NCBI GenBank assembly: GCA_023399465.1
Contig: JAEWPB010000072.1
Span: forward strand, 1 to 15,683
Direction: 5' to 3'
DNA: 15,683 nt
Source of the DNA: Pseudomonadota bacterium
GTDB lineage: Bacteria; Pseudomonadota; Alphaproteobacteria; Rhizobiales; Rhizobiaceae
Every line of letters begins with the position of its first letter. The first letter of the stretch is position 1. The notes below the pieces were generated by a model. The model was not told the DNA's origin, did not search any database, and worked only from the letters and a program-made list of their open reading frames with translations. Made by a program: the position numbers and the translations under genes. Below are positions 15,002 through 15,683 of the stretch, piece after piece.

Positions 15002-15279
15002 TGGCAAACTTCATCATCACATATGATCTGAATGGGCCAAGTCCGTCGCACAAAGAGATGGACGAGTTTCTATCGAAGCTGGTGGCAAACAGGGGCCGTG
15101 TACTCGAAACAGTATGGTGGGTCGATTATCCGGGTACGACTGCACAGCTTCGTGATCGGCTGAAAACCATTCTCGGAAAAGAGGACCTTTTATTGGTGGT
15201 CGAAGCTAAGAGTGCCGCATGGACTACCCTTCTCGTGGATGAGCGCTCTCTCAAAGAAGCTTGGGAAAAGGTCACTTAG
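15001..15279 (+). CDS. Cas2-fold-like small protein (SinR-like annotation), second gene of a coupled pair
   Basis: A 92-residue protein. The N-terminal strand MANFIITYDLN has the Asp (D9) that is the metal ligand in Cas2 nucleases. Next come a helix, LETVWWVDYPGTT, the helix AQLRDRLKTIL, and the strand DLLLVVEA with AAW. This pattern fits orphan Cas2/VapD-like ferredoxin folds that databases often label 'SinR' or 'CRISPR-associated Cas2-like'. The GTG start has GGAG about 9 bases upstream, inside the HTH gene, and overlaps its stop by one base. No CRISPR repeats or cas1 are in the window, so a spacer-acquisition role is unlikely. An RNase/toxin-like role with the HTH protein as partner or repressor is a hypothesis; the fold call is from motif memory. 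Confidence 0.72.
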   Translation: MANFIITYDLNGPSPSHKEMDEFLSKLVANRGRVLETVWWVDYPGTTAQLRDRLKTILGKEDLLLVVEAKSAAWTTLLVDERSLKEAWEKVT

Positions 15280-15293
15280 ATACAGCTAACAGC

Positions 15294-15318
15294 GGAGAGG
15301 CGTTATGCTCGCCTCTCC
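15294..15318 (+). terminator. Hairpin after the Cas2-like gene
   Basis: A perfect 9-bp stem GGAGAGGCG/CGCCTCTCC with a 7-base loop starts 14 bases after the stop. No U-tract follows (CAGCTAAAAG), so it may protect or end the mRNA only partly. Confidence 0.5.
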
Positions 15319-15542
15319 CAGCTAAAAGTTCCCTTCGGTATCCGCAGCATCCTTGCCAGCCCTTCAATCTCCATAGACCGCAGCGCGCTTTTGCCGGGGC
15401 ATGGCTGCAACCAGTCAAATATACCATGTGCGGCCCAGTGCGCCGATATCGTTTATTTGTTTCTGCCAGGAGCAAGCCCGCGGGAGCGAATGGGCCAGCT
15501 ACGTGACGACGCGCTATCCGAACCTTGTTTGCGCACCGACGG

Positions 15543-15566
15543 AAAACCCGACACCGCAAGGTCGGG
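15543..15566 (-). terminator. Rho-independent terminator of tRNA-Gln
   Basis: On the minus strand CCCGAC, an 8-base loop and GTCGGG are followed by TTTT. It lies about 52 bases past the tRNA 3' end. The stem is short but GC-rich. Confidence 0.55.
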
Positions 15567-15618
15567 CGGACGAACGTAACGCTTCGCAAGTCGTCTGAAT
15601 TTATTGGGATAAAATAGA

Positions 15619-15683
15619 TGGCTGGGGCGCCAGGATTCGAACCTGGGAATGCCGGTACCAAAAACCGGTGCCTTACCGCTTGG
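15619..15683 (-). tRNA. tRNA-Gln (anticodon TTG), 5' end outside the window
   Basis: The 3' part is present, with CCA encoded at 15619-15621. The T arm is CCAGG-TTCGAAT-CCTGG, and the anticodon arm is CCGGT-TTTTGGT-ACCGG, giving anticodon TTG. The D arm ends with CCAAGCGGTAAGGC at the window edge. About a dozen bases of the 5' end are missing. Confidence 0.95.

Larger units (their letters stand above)
15280..15618. other. Intergenic region between the Cas2-like gene and tRNA-Gln
   Basis: About 340 bases with no gene I can support. It contains a hairpin after the Cas2-like gene and, further on, a minus-strand terminator of the tRNA. A frame open on the minus strand (15272-15661) overlaps the tRNA and is not credible. 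Confidence 0.6.

Noticed and set aside
14801..15279. CRISPR-Cas locus
   Set aside because: A Cas2-like protein is present, but there is no repeat-spacer array, cas1 or effector gene in the window.
15272..15661. A 129-codon minus-strand frame at the right end
   Set aside because: It overlaps tRNA-Gln and its terminator and shows no protein-like motif.

Overview
The window looks like chromosomal DNA from an alphaproteobacterium of the Rhizobiales, most likely Rhizobiaceae. The reasons are the PrsD/PrsE-like type I secretion pair, the Omp25/RopB-type outer-membrane barrel, the Cache-HAMP class III cyclase, the GC-rich codon use of most genes and the rhizobial style of the small secreted proteins. 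The species cannot be fixed from this sequence alone.

Left part (1-5.9 kb, all minus strand). A membrane-bound class III nucleotide cyclase runs off the left edge. It is followed by a DUF4396 membrane protein with a Met/His-rich loop. Next comes a two-gene type I secretion operon: an ABC permease/ATPase and an HlyD-type adaptor, with 9 bases between them. The outer-membrane partner (TolC type) is not in the window.

Middle (5.9-8.7 kb). A family-90-type glycosyltransferase (plus) and a UDP-glucuronate decarboxylase (minus) converge and share a CTAG at their stop codons. By eye this pair is richer in A+T than its neighbours, and it lies on the 3' side of a tRNA-Pro(CGG). One enzyme would supply UDP-xylose, and the other belongs to a family that includes xylosyltransferases, so a role in xylosylating a surface glycan is plausible but inferred.

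Right-middle (8.9-14.0 kb). This part holds a small lipoprotein, a SAM-dependent methyltransferase and a small secreted protein with a duplicated Cys module (all plus). Two paralogous RTX calcium-binding proteins and an Omp25-like barrel follow (all minus). The RTX proteins carry the C-terminal features of type I secretion substrates, so the transporter at 2.8-5.9 kb is an obvious candidate exporter.

Right end (14.0-15.7 kb). About 770 bases without a convincing gene lead into a two-gene module: a 66-residue helix-turn-helix-like protein, then a 92-residue Cas2-fold-like protein that starts on the last base of the first gene's stop codon. The leader in front holds a perfect 13-bp dyad and two mutually exclusive pairings, one of which hides the ribosome binding site. 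The module sits on the 3' side of a tRNA-Gln(TTG) cut by the window edge. This is the best candidate here for an undescribed system, possibly a regulator/effector or toxin-antitoxin-like pair; no CRISPR array is present.
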